DNA from: Syntrophomonadaceae bacterium
GTDB taxonomy: Bacteria; Bacillota; Syntrophomonadia; Syntrophomonadales; Syntrophomonadaceae
Length of the DNA stretch: 64,000 nucleotides
NCBI GenBank assembly: GCA_012522955.1
Contig: JAAYJK010000127.1
Coordinates: 33,950-97,949, forward strand
Reading direction: 5' to 3'
Shown piece by piece: positions 19,434-28,974 of this stretch. The number at the start of each line of letters is the position of its first letter. Positions within the stretch are counted from its first letter, which is position 1. Below the pieces are notes generated by a model, which saw only the letters and a list, made by a program, of their open reading frames with translations, was not told where the DNA came from and did no database searches. Position numbers and translations under genes: made by a program.

Positions 19434-21314
19434 TCATAATAGGGCGGATTCAACGGCTATTAGGGCTAGTACTACCAGAATTAATACCCCCGCCATCATG
19501 TACATGGCATAGCTTTGAACCTGTCCATCTTCAGTGTATTTCAAACTATCTCCGCTTTTCCCGGTTAGAAACGCGATGCCATTGACCATCCCATTTACCA
19601 CATGAATATCAAACCAGAACATGGCTCGAGCTGCCCCGAAAACTAAGACATCACCCAGGCGGGCATAAATTTCATCCACATAGTATTTGTTTTTCAAAAG
19701 CTGGTATATGCCACTGTATTTCTCCCTCAGCACTTCATGGCTGATAATCTTTTTCTGGTAAATAAGCCAGGCAAGAATAATACCGGCCAGGGCTATCAAA
19801 GTAGAGGAGATCATTATAGCAGTGCTGGGCTCTGGCTGTATACCAGCCGGACTGTTTATAAAATGCCCAAAAGCATGATGCATCAGGGGCGAATTAACAA
19901 ATCCGGCAAAAACCGCTGCAATAGCCAGAATAATCAAGGGTACCGTCATTACGGCAGAATTCTCATGGGCTTTCTTCTCCCCATAGCTATTGCTGCCAAA
20001 GAAAGCTACAAAGATCAGACGGAACATATAAAAAGCGGTAAGGAAAGCCACGAAAGCTCCAAGGATATATAGGCCCATGTTACCACTGGCATAAGCAGCC
20101 AGGAGTATTTCATCCTTACTCCAGAATCCCGATAGGGGGGGTATTCCGCAGAGGGCCAGGGCTCCAATAATGAAGGTCCAGGTGGTAACAGGCATCTTCT
20201 TGTATAGATTTCCCATCTTCCAGATATCCTGTTCCTCATGCATGGCTACAATGACACTGCCCGCTCCCAGGAACAAAAGGCTCTTGAAAAAGGCATGGGT
20301 CATTAAATGGAACATTCCTGCCGTCATTGCCCCTACCCCCATAGCCATCATCATATAACCCAGCTGGCTTAAGGTAGAATAGGCCAGAATTCTTTTTATG
20401 TCATTCTGAGTAATGGCAATGCTAGCAGCAAATATGGCGGTGATACCACCAATAGCCGCGATAAAGGTCATGGCCTGGGGCACACTGGCGAATATGAAGA
20501 AGGCCCGAGCCACCAGGTAAACTCCAGCCGCTACCATGGTGGCAGCATGGATCAGAGCACTAACCGGAGTGGGTCCTTCCATGGCATCCGGCAGCCATAC
20601 ATGCAGGGGAAACTGGGCTGATTTGCCCATAGGCCCGAAGAACAGCAATATGCTCACCGGAATCAGAATGGCCATATTAGTATAACCGGCTATTTCCTGT
20701 GACAATCCAGCAAAATTAAGAGTACCAAAAATAATCTGCAGGAAGAGTATCCCCAGTAAAAATCCAAAATCTCCTACCCGATTGGTTACAAAGGCCTTAA
20801 TAGCAGCATTTTTGGCTGAATCCCGGCCAAACCAAAAGCCGATCAGGAAATAGGAACAAATTCCAACCAGCTCCCAGAACACGAACATTTGTCCAAAATT
20901 ATTGGCCACTACCAGTCCCAACATGGAAGCTGCAAAAAGGCTTTGATAGGCAAAATAACTGCTAAACCCAGGATCGCCTTTCATATAGCCCAGGGAATAT
21001 ATCTGAACCATGGAGGCGATGAAGGTAACTACAATAAGCATTACCGCCGTTAATGGATCCAATAGAAGACCCATGTCTACGTTCAATCCCGGCATACTCA
21101 GCCAGCGGGTGGAGAATTCAAAAACTGCTCCCCCCTCTTCGCCAAAGACGGCCAGGGCTACCGGCAAAGATAAAATAAATGCTGCCATTATGGCAAATAT
21201 GGATAAACCTGCTGATATACCAGGCCAGCGATGCACAAAAAGGAAGATCAATGCAGCTGCCAAAAAAGGTAAAAAGGCTATCAGCCAGGCGTTAGGCAAA
21301 ATAAATTCATACAT
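19434..21314 (-). CDS. nuoL: NADH dehydrogenase-like complex, subunit L
   Basis: The largest antiporter-like subunit, with the long lateral helix expected at the C-terminus. Motifs include FVFWELVGICSYFLIGFW, FPLHVWLPDAMEGPTPVSALIHAATMVAAGVYL and DIKRILAYSTLSQLGYM. 626 residues from the ATG at 21314; a GAGGTG site 6 bases upstream favours it over the GTG at 21323. The nuoK stop lies only a few bases away. Confidence 0.96.
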   Translation of the reverse strand: MYEFILPNAWLIAFLPFLAAALIFLFVHRWPGISAGLSIFAIMAAFILSLPVALAVFGEEGGAVFEFSTRWLSMPGLNVDMGLLLDPLTAVMLIVVTFIASMVQIYSLGYMKGDPGFSSYFAYQSLFAASMLGLVVANNFGQMFVFWELVGICSYFLIGFWFGRDSAKNAAIKAFVTNRVGDFGFLLGILFLQIIFGTLNFAGLSQEIAGYTNMAILIPVSILLFFGPMGKSAQFPLHVWLPDAMEGPTPVSALIHAATMVAAGVYLVARAFFIFASVPQAMTFIAAIGGITAIFAASIAITQNDIKRILAYSTLSQLGYMMMAMGVGAMTAGMFHLMTHAFFKSLLFLGAGSVIVAMHEEQDIWKMGNLYKKMPVTTWTFIIGALALCGIPPLSGFWSKDEILLAAYASGNMGLYILGAFVAFLTAFYMFRLIFVAFFGSNSYGEKKAHENSAVMTVPLIILAIAAVFAGFVNSPLMHHAFGHFINSPAGIQPEPSTAIMISSTLIALAGIILAWLIYQKKIISHEVLREKYSGIYQLLKNKYYVDEIYARLGDVLVFGAARAMFWFDIHVVNGMVNGIAFLTGKSGDSLKYTEDGQVQSYAMYMMAGVLILVVLALIAVESALL

Positions 21315-21324
21315 ATGCATCACC

Positions 21325-21633
21325 TCACCACTTCAACAGATTAAAATCGTGCAGGTCCACTGATCTGCGCTGCCGGTATATGGATATGACTAAAGCCAAA
21401 CCAACAGCTATTTCAGCGGCCGCTACCACGATTATGAAAACAGAGAACAATTGACCCACGGCAGTGTCAGGTGCTATATACTTGTTGGCGGCTATAAAAT
21501 TAATGTTTACCGCGTTAAGCATCAGTTCCACCGACATCAAAACCGCGACTGCATTGCGCCGGGTTAAAACTCCAAAAGCGCCAATACAAAAAACTATGCT
21601 ACCCAATAATAAATAATGGGGTAATCCGATCAT
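21325..21633 (-). CDS. nuoK: NADH dehydrogenase-like complex, subunit K
   Basis: Small three-helix membrane subunit, 102 residues. The conserved glutamates lie in [17 protein letters not shown] and [12 protein letters not shown]. The start overlaps the end of nuoJ by 4 bases. Confidence 0.95.
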   Translation of the reverse strand: MIGLPHYLLLGSIVFCIGAFGVLTRRNAVAVLMSVELMLNAVNINFIAANKYIAPDTAVGQLFSVFIIVVAAAEIAVGLALVISIYRQRRSVDLHDFNLLKW

Positions 21634-22157
21634 TGGTTTTCGCCCCCCTTTGCCAGTATAATAGCTCCCACCACTGCCACCAGTAGCAGTATGGCGGCCG
21701 CTTCAAAGGCTATTACATAGTCCCCCAGCATTAATTCAGCCAGCAATCCGGTTGAATTGTCGGGACCTGGCCGGCCCCCCAGAGGCCACTGGGTAAAGCC
21801 AATTACTGCTACTAAGGCGGTTAAGAGCATGGCGGCTATCGTAGCGCTGGTAAAAACCTCCCGAGTGCGAGGACTGCTCAGATTACTCTCACCCGCTGGC
21901 CGATTCATCACCAGCATAATAGCAAATATGATTAAGACCGATATAGCTCCAGCGTAAACCAAAATCTGTATTACTCCTAAAAAACCGGCATTTAGCTGAA
22001 AGTAAACTGCCGCTGCTCCCAAAAAGGCTAAAATAAGGCTCAAGGCACTGTAAATTATATTCTTAAACAATACCACCCCCAGGGCGGCGGTTACGGTTAT
22101 TCCAGCTATTAGAATGAAAACCGCATCATATAATGAGAAAGCAGCCAGATTAAACAT
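21630..22157 (-). CDS. nuoJ: NADH dehydrogenase-like complex, subunit J
   Basis: Five-helix membrane subunit. The [26 protein letters not shown] segment is diagnostic and forms the E-channel. I start at the ATG at 22157 (MFNLAAFSL) because AAGGAGG stands just upstream. That start overlaps the 3' end of nuoI by 8 bases. 175 residues. Confidence 0.95.
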   Translation of the reverse strand: MFNLAAFSLYDAVFILIAGITVTAALGVVLFKNIIYSALSLILAFLGAAAVYFQLNAGFLGVIQILVYAGAISVLIIFAIMLVMNRPAGESNLSSPRTREVFTSATIAAMLLTALVAVIGFTQWPLGGRPGPDNSTGLLAELMLGDYVIAFEAAAILLLVAVVGAIILAKGGENQ

Positions 22158-22848
22158 CCTTATCTCCTCCTTCCCCATTTTCCCCTTTTTGAGCCCGGTT
22201 TTTCCTGTCCTTGTTAATAAAACCGGTGGCTACTTTAACTGCCTTTTCCTTGTCTTTCACTATTAATTCTGCTATCTTTCCTGCTGTTTTCTGGTCGGAC
22301 TGTATCAACTCAGATAGAATATTGATATCCTCTTCTCCTTCCAGCAGTTTTGACAGCACTTTCTGTGGGCTCTTCTGCAGGGCTTTTAACATGGCCGCAA
22401 TCTGTTTTTGCTCTTTGTCCTTTTGCTCTTCCTGATCAGCCGGGCTGTCTTGGGCCTCATCCAATCCTTCGGGCCGCAGGTAGATCATTTTAATATCTTC
22501 CCGCTTAAACTGGGACAACTCGAAATCATGATCGAAACTCAGGCAGGAAGTTGGACAGCCTTCCACGCATAAGTTGCAGAACATACAGTATTGAAAATCT
22601 ATGGTATAGCTTAAGAGTTTCTTTTTCTTGCTTTTGTCTCTCTTTTCAGTTTCAAAAGACAAAACATCATTGGGACAGCTGTTTACGCAGATTCCGCAGG
22701 CTATACATTTTTCAAATTCAAAGCGCAGGCAGCCCCGAAACCGCGGAGCCAGCTCTGGCATTACATCTGGATACTGCTCGGTTATTTCCTTTTGGAAAAA
22801 ATGCTTTAAGGTAATGGCCAGTCCTTTAATTAATCCCTGTCCGTTCAT
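22150..22848 (-). CDS. nuoI: NADH dehydrogenase-like complex, subunit I with long C-terminal extension
   Basis: Ferredoxin-like subunit carrying two [4Fe-4S] clusters: CIACGICVNSCP at residues 48-59 and CMFCNLCVEGCP at about 88-99. It passes electrons towards NuoB. At 232 residues it is longer than the common 130-180. The last hundred or so residues are a charged, helical, Lys/Glu-rich tail with no cysteines, starting about QDSPADQEEQKDKEQKQ. No NuoE, F or G is nearby, so the tail might serve a different electron-input partner. Confidence 0.93.
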   Translation of the reverse strand: MNGQGLIKGLAITLKHFFQKEITEQYPDVMPELAPRFRGCLRFEFEKCIACGICVNSCPNDVLSFETEKRDKSKKKKLLSYTIDFQYCMFCNLCVEGCPTSCLSFDHDFELSQFKREDIKMIYLRPEGLDEAQDSPADQEEQKDKEQKQIAAMLKALQKSPQKVLSKLLEGEEDINILSELIQSDQKTAGKIAELIVKDKEKAVKVATGFINKDRKNRAQKGENGEGGDKDV

Positions 22849-22851
22849 AAA

Positions 22852-23892
22852 CTAACACCACCCCATCCATCGACAGAAATAGATCCCCGCTCCGGTTAGC
22901 AATATATTGCCCAGGCTAACAGGAACCAGAACCTTCCAACTAAAAGACATCAAGTGATCCATACGGATACGGGGAAAGGTCCATTTGACCCAGAAAAACA
23001 CCAGGATTATAGCGTAGGTCTTAATAATGATCCATAACCAGGAGGGTAGCCAGGGTCCCTGCCAGCCTCCCAGAAAAACCGTAGCCATCAAGGCTGATAC
23101 GGCTACCAGGTTGGTGTATTCAGCCAGGAAAAACAAGGCCCAGCGCATTCCGGTGTATTCGGTATATGCTCCCCCGGTCAGCTCTTGCTCGGCTTCCGGC
23201 ATGTCAAATGGCCCCCGGTTTAATTCGGCGGTGGCTGCGATAAAATAGGTTATAAATGCTATTGGCTGAAGGATTACAAACCACCATTTATCCTGAGCTA
23301 ATACTATATCCTGCAGGTTTAATGATCCGGTAATCATAACCACCCCTAAGAGGGAAAATGCCAGTGGAATCGCATAACTGACCATCTGAGCTACAGAACG
23401 CACCGCCCCCATTAAGGACCACTTGTTATTGGAGCCCCAGCCGGCCATTAACAGGGCTATGGTACTAAGGGATCCCACTGAAATAAAAAACAGCAGGCCT
23501 ACGTTCAGGTTGATAACTTGCATGCCTTTACCCATGGGTATAACAGTATAGAGCATTACCGCTACAACTATAAAAAACATAGGGGCGGTTTTAAAGATAA
23601 GTTTATCCGCTGCCGATGGCACAATGTCCTCCTTGGTTAAGAGCTTGATGGCATCAGCAATAGTCTGAAAGATCCCAAAAGGCCCCAGCCGATTGGGTCC
23701 CAACCTTTCCTGGAAAAAAGCACTGACTTTTCTCTCCAGCCAGATCAGGATAATAATATTTACTGTGATTATAGTAACTACTATTATCCATTTCACTACT
23801 AACAATACGGCTTCGGCCCACCCTGGATCCAAGCCCAGGCTTATCATCCACCCGGTAAAGGCCTCCGCCAGATTGATAAACAAAGGTTCCAT
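22852..23892 (-). CDS. nuoH: NADH dehydrogenase-like complex, subunit H
   Basis: Membrane subunit forming the quinone chamber with NuoB and NuoD. Motifs WLERKVSAFFQERLGPNRLGPFG, the RGPFDMPEAEQELTGGAYTEYTG loop and FPRIRMDHLMSFSWKVLVP are all present. 346 residues and about eight helices, as expected. Confidence 0.96.
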   Translation of the reverse strand: MEPLFINLAEAFTGWMISLGLDPGWAEAVLLVVKWIIVVTIITVNIIILIWLERKVSAFFQERLGPNRLGPFGIFQTIADAIKLLTKEDIVPSAADKLIFKTAPMFFIVVAVMLYTVIPMGKGMQVINLNVGLLFFISVGSLSTIALLMAGWGSNNKWSLMGAVRSVAQMVSYAIPLAFSLLGVVMITGSLNLQDIVLAQDKWWFVILQPIAFITYFIAATAELNRGPFDMPEAEQELTGGAYTEYTGMRWALFFLAEYTNLVAVSALMATVFLGGWQGPWLPSWLWIIIKTYAIILVFFWVKWTFPRIRMDHLMSFSWKVLVPVSLGNILLTGAGIYFCRWMGWC

Positions 23893-23945
23893 AAGTAATT
23901 CGCTCCTCCTGAGTCTAATTGTTTATCTAAAGTGACCCTAAATAT

Positions 23946-25046
23946 CTATCTATCTGATTCTCCCAATATGGGATCCAAAGTGGCAATATTGGTAATAAGG
24001 TCTTGGAACACCCCACCCCGACAGATCACTGGCAATACCATAAGATTGATAAAAGATGGTGCTCTCACATGCAGGCGATAGGGTTTACTGCTCCCATCGC
24101 TGACTATATAATAGCCCAGCTCCCCTTTGGCTGATTCTATTCGGTGATAGACTTCCTTCCCTGGCTCAGGTTTCAAAACCTTGGGGACTCGAGTGCTGAT
24201 CTCGCCATTCGGCATCCCCTCCAGGGCCTGTTCTATGATCCGGCCGCTCTCACCAATCTCATCAATTCTTACCTGCCAACGATCCAGAGAATCCCCTCCG
24301 TTTCGGGTGGGAATATCAAATTCAAAGCGATGGTATATTCCATCAGGCTCCGCTCTTCTTAAGTCGTAGGCTATGCCGGAAGCACGAAGATTGGGGCCGG
24401 TAACTCCATATTGAATGGCAGTCTCGGGGGTGAGTATTCCTACTCCCTGCATGCGAGCAGCCCATATTTCATTACCGGTCATCAAACCGTTGTATTCATC
24501 CATCATACCGGGTATGTCCTGGACCAGGCTCATGACCGCGGGTATGAATCCATCGGGAATATCTGCTGCTACTCCCCCGATCCTGATGTAGGAGGATAAA
24601 AGGCGCTGGCCTCCGGTCATTTCAAAAATATTCATTATTCTTTCCCGATCCCGCATACCGTACATCAAACCCGTGGTCGCCCCCAGGTCAATTCCGGTAG
24701 CAGAAATGGCTATCTGGTGTGATGCTATACGGGATAACTCAGCCATGATAACCCGAATATACTGGGCTCGTTCTGGAACTTCAATCCCCAGCAGCTTTTC
24801 TACCGCCTGGCAGTACCCCAGAACCGGCAAATTGGTAGCCAGATAATCCAAGCGAGCGGTATAGGGTACATATTGCTGATAGGTCTTACCTTCTGCAATC
24901 TTTTCCACACTGCGGTGTACATAACCTAAATGGACGATGACATTCTCTATAATCTCCCCATCCATTATGGCTTCTGCATGCAAGCCACCATGGGTACTGG
25001 GATGGATAGGACCTACATTAACTGTATAAATATCGCTTTCCAGCAA
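23946..25046 (-). CDS. nuoD: NADH dehydrogenase-like complex, subunit D (49-kDa)
   Basis: Quinone-site subunit related to the large subunit of [NiFe] hydrogenase. It starts MLESDIYTVNVGPIHPSTHGG; the quinone-site His (HPSTHGG) and Tyr regions and GYVHRSVEKIAEGKTYQQ are clear. The hydrogenase nickel cysteines are absent, as in true complex I. 366 residues. It directly follows nuoC with no gap. Confidence 0.96.
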   Translation of the reverse strand: MLESDIYTVNVGPIHPSTHGGLHAEAIMDGEIIENVIVHLGYVHRSVEKIAEGKTYQQYVPYTARLDYLATNLPVLGYCQAVEKLLGIEVPERAQYIRVIMAELSRIASHQIAISATGIDLGATTGLMYGMRDRERIMNIFEMTGGQRLLSSYIRIGGVAADIPDGFIPAVMSLVQDIPGMMDEYNGLMTGNEIWAARMQGVGILTPETAIQYGVTGPNLRASGIAYDLRRAEPDGIYHRFEFDIPTRNGGDSLDRWQVRIDEIGESGRIIEQALEGMPNGEISTRVPKVLKPEPGKEVYHRIESAKGELGYYIVSDGSSKPYRLHVRAPSFINLMVLPVICRGGVFQDLITNIATLDPILGESDR

Positions 25047-25499
25047 TTAACTTCGCCCTCCCATCACAAAATCTTTGCGCAGAGGATGACCCTCGAAATC
25101 TTCGGGCAATAAGACCCTGATTAGATTGGGATGAGCTTTGAACTTAATGCCCATCAAGTCATATACCTCTCTTTCCTGCCAATCAGCAGTAGGCCAAATG
25201 GTGATAAGTGAATCAAGCTCCGCTGATGTGCGGGGAACCCGGGTTTTCACCAGCAGCTTTTTATTATCTGGAATAGAATAAAGATGATATACCAACTCGA
25301 ACTCTTCGCCATAATCAACTGAACTGAGATTGGCCAGGTGGTTAAAACCATATTCATCTCTTAACTTGGTCATCAACACTGTTAACATATTAGATTCTAT
25401 GTTTAACACCGCAAAGAACTGATCACTGCCAATTCTCAGTTTGTCTCCCATCAGTACTTCCAGTTCCTTGATCATTAGTTCTAAATTGAATTCCTGCAC
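25047..25499 (-). CDS. nuoC: NADH dehydrogenase-like complex, subunit C (30-kDa)
   Basis: Short NuoC, 150 residues, ending in the signature WPTADWQEREVYDLMGIKFKAHPNLIRVLLPEDFEGHPLRKDF. Separate from nuoD, unlike the fused form of enterobacteria. Confidence 0.95.
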   Translation of the reverse strand: MQEFNLELMIKELEVLMGDKLRIGSDQFFAVLNIESNMLTVLMTKLRDEYGFNHLANLSSVDYGEEFELVYHLYSIPDNKKLLVKTRVPRTSAELDSLITIWPTADWQEREVYDLMGIKFKAHPNLIRVLLPEDFEGHPLRKDFVMGGRS

Positions 25500-25505
25500 A
25501 GCTTA

Positions 25506-26015
25506 TCAACTCCTCCGGTAGTCTCCCTGCTGGACTTTCTTCTTTAGTTCCAGCATCCCGTGGAATAGGGCTTCCGGCCTTACCGGACATCCCGGGATAT
25601 AAACGTCTACCGGTATAATGGAATCCACTCCCGGCAGAACGCTATAGCCATCCTTAAAAGGACCGCCGCTGATAGCACAATTGCCCATAGCGATTACCCA
25701 TTTGGGTTCGGGCATTTGCGCCCATACCCTCAATATGGCGGGCTTCATCTTCAGGGTGATAGGCCCGGCCACGGTTAGCAAATCTGCCTGCCGGGGTACG
25801 GCTCTTACTACCTCATATCCGAAGCGGGCCTGATCAAATCTGCCAGCACCAGCAGCCATGACCTCGATAGGACAGCAATTACAGCCATAGTTTAAGGGCC
25901 AGAAGGACCAGGAGCGACCCCAATTCCACAATTTCTCAAAGCTGGTAACCAGTATATTGTTTTGAGCCAGTTCGTCTACATCCTTCATATTATTGTTCTT
26001 TGTATCTAATACCAT
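25506..26015 (-). CDS. nuoB: NADH dehydrogenase-like complex, subunit B (20-kDa)
   Basis: Carries cluster N2 next to the quinone site. Its cysteine ligands are in NYGCNCCPIEVM, GNCAISGG and PGCPVRPE. I use the ATG at 26015 (MVLDTKNNN), which overlaps nuoA by 10 bases and has AAGGAAGGGG upstream; an in-frame extension to 26045 lies inside nuoA. 169 residues. Confidence 0.95.
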   Translation of the reverse strand: MVLDTKNNNMKDVDELAQNNILVTSFEKLWNWGRSWSFWPLNYGCNCCPIEVMAAGAGRFDQARFGYEVVRAVPRQADLLTVAGPITLKMKPAILRVWAQMPEPKWVIAMGNCAISGGPFKDGYSVLPGVDSIIPVDVYIPGCPVRPEALFHGMLELKKKVQQGDYRRS

Positions 26016-26371
26016 TCCAATGCCCCTTCCTTCCAGGCATACCATAAGCCTATCAAGAGTATACCGATGAAAATTATCATCTCAATAAAGGCAAAAGCTC
26101 CCAAGACCTGAAATTTTACCGCCCAGGGATAAAGAAACAATACTTCCACATCAAAGGCTAGAAACACCAGAGCATACAGAAAGTAATTTACCTTAAACCT
26201 GATCCAGGTCTTACCCCGGGTATCTACCCCGCATTCATAGGTAAGAAATTTCTCATGGTCTTCAGCCGCTTTCGGTTTAGGCCGGAAAAGCCAGGCCAGG
26301 GCCATAGCCGCTACCGGAAACGCTATGGTTAATAATATAAATAGTCCTAGGGCTGGATAGTCTGCCAACAA
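26006..26371 (-). CDS. nuoA: NADH dehydrogenase-like complex, subunit A
   Basis: First gene of the complex I operon; a three-helix subunit of 121 residues with YECGVDTRGKTWIRFKVNYFLYALVFLAFDVEVLFLYPWA. Translation starts at one of two neighbouring TTG codons behind AAAAGGAGGG. No nuoE, nuoF or nuoG lies upstream, so this is the eleven-subunit form without the NADH-oxidising module. Confidence 0.94.
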   Translation of the reverse strand: MLADYPALGLFILLTIAFPVAAMALAWLFRPKPKAAEDHEKFLTYECGVDTRGKTWIRFKVNYFLYALVFLAFDVEVLFLYPWAVKFQVLGAFAFIEMIIFIGILLIGLWYAWKEGALEWY

Positions 26372-26459
26372 GCCCTTTCCCTCCTTTTAATATAAGTCTT
26401 TTAAAGAAATAATTTCCTCCTCTCCAATTTTCTGCAATTACCTAAATAAATATGCAATT

Positions 26460-26488
26460 ATTATACCAAGTTGCGATAAGCTTGACAA
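26460..26488 (-). promoter_or_regulatory. sigma-A promoter of the nuo operon
   Basis: On the minus strand TTGTCA (26483-26488) and TATAAT (26460-26465) are spaced by exactly 17 bases. Transcription would start near 26453, about 80 bases before nuoA. Confidence 0.85.
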
Positions 26489-27010
26489 AATATCTGCGGC
26501 ACGAAATTGCCTGACTGAAATATAGTCATAAATCCAAGAATACCTCAGCTCTCCTTAAGCATAAAACATTTGCTCTGCTAAATCTAAATGCATATTTAAT
26601 ATATTATGAAAAGTGAAAATCCAAGATATAAGTGCAGTATATTTCGCGCTTGTGATTTTTTTGTCTAACTTTGTCCTATTATAATATAAGTTGCTTCTAA
26701 AGCCCATAGCAAAAAACTTTCAGATTGATGCAGTGCCTAACAAGACTAAAAACCGGCTGGGGACAGCAGATGCCCACCTATAGTGTAAAGGAGTGAAATT
26801 AGGATTCATCGACTGTAATTAACCGCTGTAGCAGAATCCGGAAAGACTTGGGGAGTAATTTTGGGGGATCGTTGGACTTAAAGAAAGCTTTCTGACATAT
26901 ATATTATCAGGGATGAAAAATACTTATTGAAATATGACTGCAGATCTGGCAAAATACAGGTGTAGGAATAAAATCAGATTTTGGTTTTATTGGAAGATAT
27001 GCATGATCAC
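26489..27010. other. intergenic region before the TRAP leader
   Basis: No gene is visible. A TATTATAATATAAG stretch near 26676-26690 could hold a plus-strand -10 element, and an AAAGGAGTGAAA tract near 26787 resembles a ribosome site without a following open frame. GGATTC/GAATCC arms flank a 25-base spacer near 26802-26840. Confidence 0.4.
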
Positions 27011-27124
27011 AAGGTAGTAAGGTAAGTACGGTAGGTAAAAGAATGAAGGGTTATTTCCTTAAGCTCATCAAATTGAGCGGCTTGGGTAATAGCTTTATTC
27101 TTCGGCTCCTGCGGGAGTTTTTTT
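27011..27124 (+). promoter_or_regulatory. structured leader module, copy 1, ending in a terminator
   Basis: Begins with a purine-rich motif (27011-27042, AAGGTAGTAAGGTAAG...) that matches 27240-27270 at 29 of 32 positions. Then an 8-bp helix (27041-27048 with 27093-27100) closes two small hairpins (GCTC/GAGC and GCT/AGC). A CTCC/GGAG hairpin followed by seven T forms an intrinsic terminator. An AAAAGGAGG tract follows at 27142-27150, but no gene. Confidence 0.6.
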
Positions 27125-27239
27125 ATTTACTGTCCATAAGAAAAGGAGGCGAAGAAAGAGTAGCTTTGTTTCTTGAATTGTGACCACTGTCTTGAGAACC
27201 CATTTCTTTAAGGCAGGCATATGGAATGCTTAACAACAA

Positions 27240-27355
27240 AAGGTAGGAAGGTAAGATGGTAGGTAAAAGAGCGGTGTTATCCCGGCATTTTCTGGCCGGG
27301 CCTGGTTTAGCAGGTTTTCAGCACCATTCTGGCAACTCCCAGGGGGAGTTTTTTC
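27240..27355 (+). promoter_or_regulatory. structured leader module, copy 2, directly before the TRAP operon
   Basis: Same layout as the upstream copy: purine-rich motif 27240-27270, a GGTG/CACC helix (27273-27276 with 27322-27325) closing two hairpins (CCCGGC/GCCGGG at 27281-27300 and CCTG/CAGG at 27301-27314). Then an AACTCCC/GGGAGTT terminator with a T run to 27354. The dctP ribosome site follows 16 bases later. The sequences differ while the architecture is kept, as in a cis-regulatory RNA. I cannot assign it to a known riboswitch class. Confidence 0.6.
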
Positions 27356-27383
27356 TTGCCTGAAACAGACAAGGAGGAGAATA

Positions 27384-28469
27384 ATGCAATTTTTCTTGGG
27401 TAGAAACAAAGATATTGGAGATTGGAGTAAAATGCTCTTATCCCTGTTGCTTATCTTGATATTGGGTGCGGCCATGGGATGCTCCAATACTGGAAATGAC
27501 TCCGGGCAGAAACCGGTAATTGAATTGAGACTGGCTCATTTCTTCCCCAGCACTCACCCAGCTGAAATGGATTTGATACAACCCTGGATCTCGGCAATAG
27601 AAGAAGCCACGGACGGGCAGGTAAAAATCGTCAGTTATCCCAACCAGACACTATTAAATGCGGATTCTATATATGCTGGAGTAGTAGATGGCAGTACTGA
27701 CCTGGGTCTTTCCTGTTTTTCATACACTAGGGGCCGTTTCCCGGTGTTGGAGGTATTTGAACTGCCGGGGATTACTTATAATAACTCAAAAGTGGCCAGC
27801 AAAGTAGCCTGGGAAGGTATCAAGGAGCTAAATCCCCAGGAAATCCAGGACACCAAGTTGATGATGGTCCTTACTACCGGCCCGGGTGATTTGTACACCA
27901 AGACTCCAGTACGCATACTGCAAGATATAAAAGGTATGGAAATCAGGGCCACCGGGCTCAGCGCTACCACCCTGCAAGCTTTGGGAGCTGTACCGGCAGC
28001 CATGCCCCAATCTGATGCCTATGAAGCTCTAACTAAAGGGGTAGTTAAAGGAAATCTGGGACCTATCGAAGTTCTGAAAGGATGGAAACAAGCCGAGGTC
28101 ACCAATTATATCACCCAGACTCCATTCCTTTACAATACCCTGTTTTTTATAACCATGAATCTGGATAAATGGAACTCATTGGATCCTTCCATTCAGGAGG
28201 CTATAGAAGCAGTCAATGAAGAGTATTTCGAAAAGGTAGCCATTTCTTTATGGGATATGCAAAATGAAGATGCAATGCAATATGCGGTAGATGAACAAGG
28301 GATGGAAATTTTCACCCTGTCTCCAGAAGAAAGCCGGCAATGGATAAGTCTGGTCCAACCTATTCAAGATGATTTTGTAAGGCGTATGAACGCTGAGGGA
28401 AATCCGGGACAGGAAATACTGGACACCGTTAAAAGACTGGCTGATCAATATAATGAAGAATACCAATAG
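27384..28469 (+). CDS. dctP: TRAP transporter, periplasmic substrate-binding lipoprotein (DctP family)
   Basis: Captures a carboxylate-type solute for the DctQM permease. An N-terminal hydrophobic segment ends in a lipobox, GAAMGC at about residues 28-33, so it is membrane-anchored. The family patterns LRLAHFFPSTHPA, GVVDGSTDLGLSCFSY and KGMEIRATGLSATTLQALGA are present, with the ligand-binding Arg in EIRATG. AAGGAGGA precedes the ATG. 361 residues. The substrate is not deducible. First gene after the tandem leader. Confidence 0.92.
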   Translation: MQFFLGRNKDIGDWSKMLLSLLLILILGAAMGCSNTGNDSGQKPVIELRLAHFFPSTHPAEMDLIQPWISAIEEATDGQVKIVSYPNQTLLNADSIYAGVVDGSTDLGLSCFSYTRGRFPVLEVFELPGITYNNSKVASKVAWEGIKELNPQEIQDTKLMMVLTTGPGDLYTKTPVRILQDIKGMEIRATGLSATTLQALGAVPAAMPQSDAYEALTKGVVKGNLGPIEVLKGWKQAEVTNYITQTPFLYNTLFFITMNLDKWNSLDPSIQEAIEAVNEEYFEKVAISLWDMQNEDAMQYAVDEQGMEIFTLSPEESRQWISLVQPIQDDFVRRMNAEGNPGQEILDTVKRLADQYNEEYQ

Positions 28470-28488
28470 GATAGGAGGTGCAGTTAAT

Positions 28489-28974
28489 ATGAATAAAGCC
28501 AGTCACTGGATTAAAGAGATAAGCCAACATATGAACAATCTGGCAGGCGTGTGCATTGTAGCAGTGATGCTCTTGGTGGTGAGCAATATCTTGCTGCGAG
28601 TTTTGTTACATCGTCCGGTCTTAGGTACCTATGAATATGTCAATATGATTACGGCAGTAGCTATTGGACTTTCCCTGGCCTATTGCGCTTATCAAAATGG
28701 TCATATCGCTGTGGATTTTATCATCCAGCGTTGCTCCCAGAAAATACAGAGAACAGTGGATATAATTACCCATATTATCTCCATCTCCTTCTGGAGTGCA
28801 TCGGCCTGGTATGTAGCCAAATATGCTCAGACTATGCTGGATAGCAATACAGTGTCACCAACTACTCAGGTTCCATTATCACCGGTAGTGTACTTGATTG
28901 CTTTGGGCCTCCTGGCCTTAAGCCTGGTCTTAGCCCTCAGGTTAAGTCAATCGCTAAAGAGGGCTTTTCGATGA
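28489..28974 (+). CDS. dctQ: TRAP transporter small permease (DctQ family)
   Basis: Four-helix small membrane subunit, 161 residues from the ATG at 28489, chosen for the GGAGGTG site upstream; an earlier in-frame ATG at 28453 lies inside dctP. Motifs RPVLGTYEYVNMITAVAIGLSLAYC and GHIAVDFIIQ are typical. It overlaps dctM by 4 bases. Confidence 0.9.
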   Translation: MNKASHWIKEISQHMNNLAGVCIVAVMLLVVSNILLRVLLHRPVLGTYEYVNMITAVAIGLSLAYCAYQNGHIAVDFIIQRCSQKIQRTVDIITHIISISFWSASAWYVAKYAQTMLDSNTVSPTTQVPLSPVVYLIALGLLALSLVLALRLSQSLKRAFR

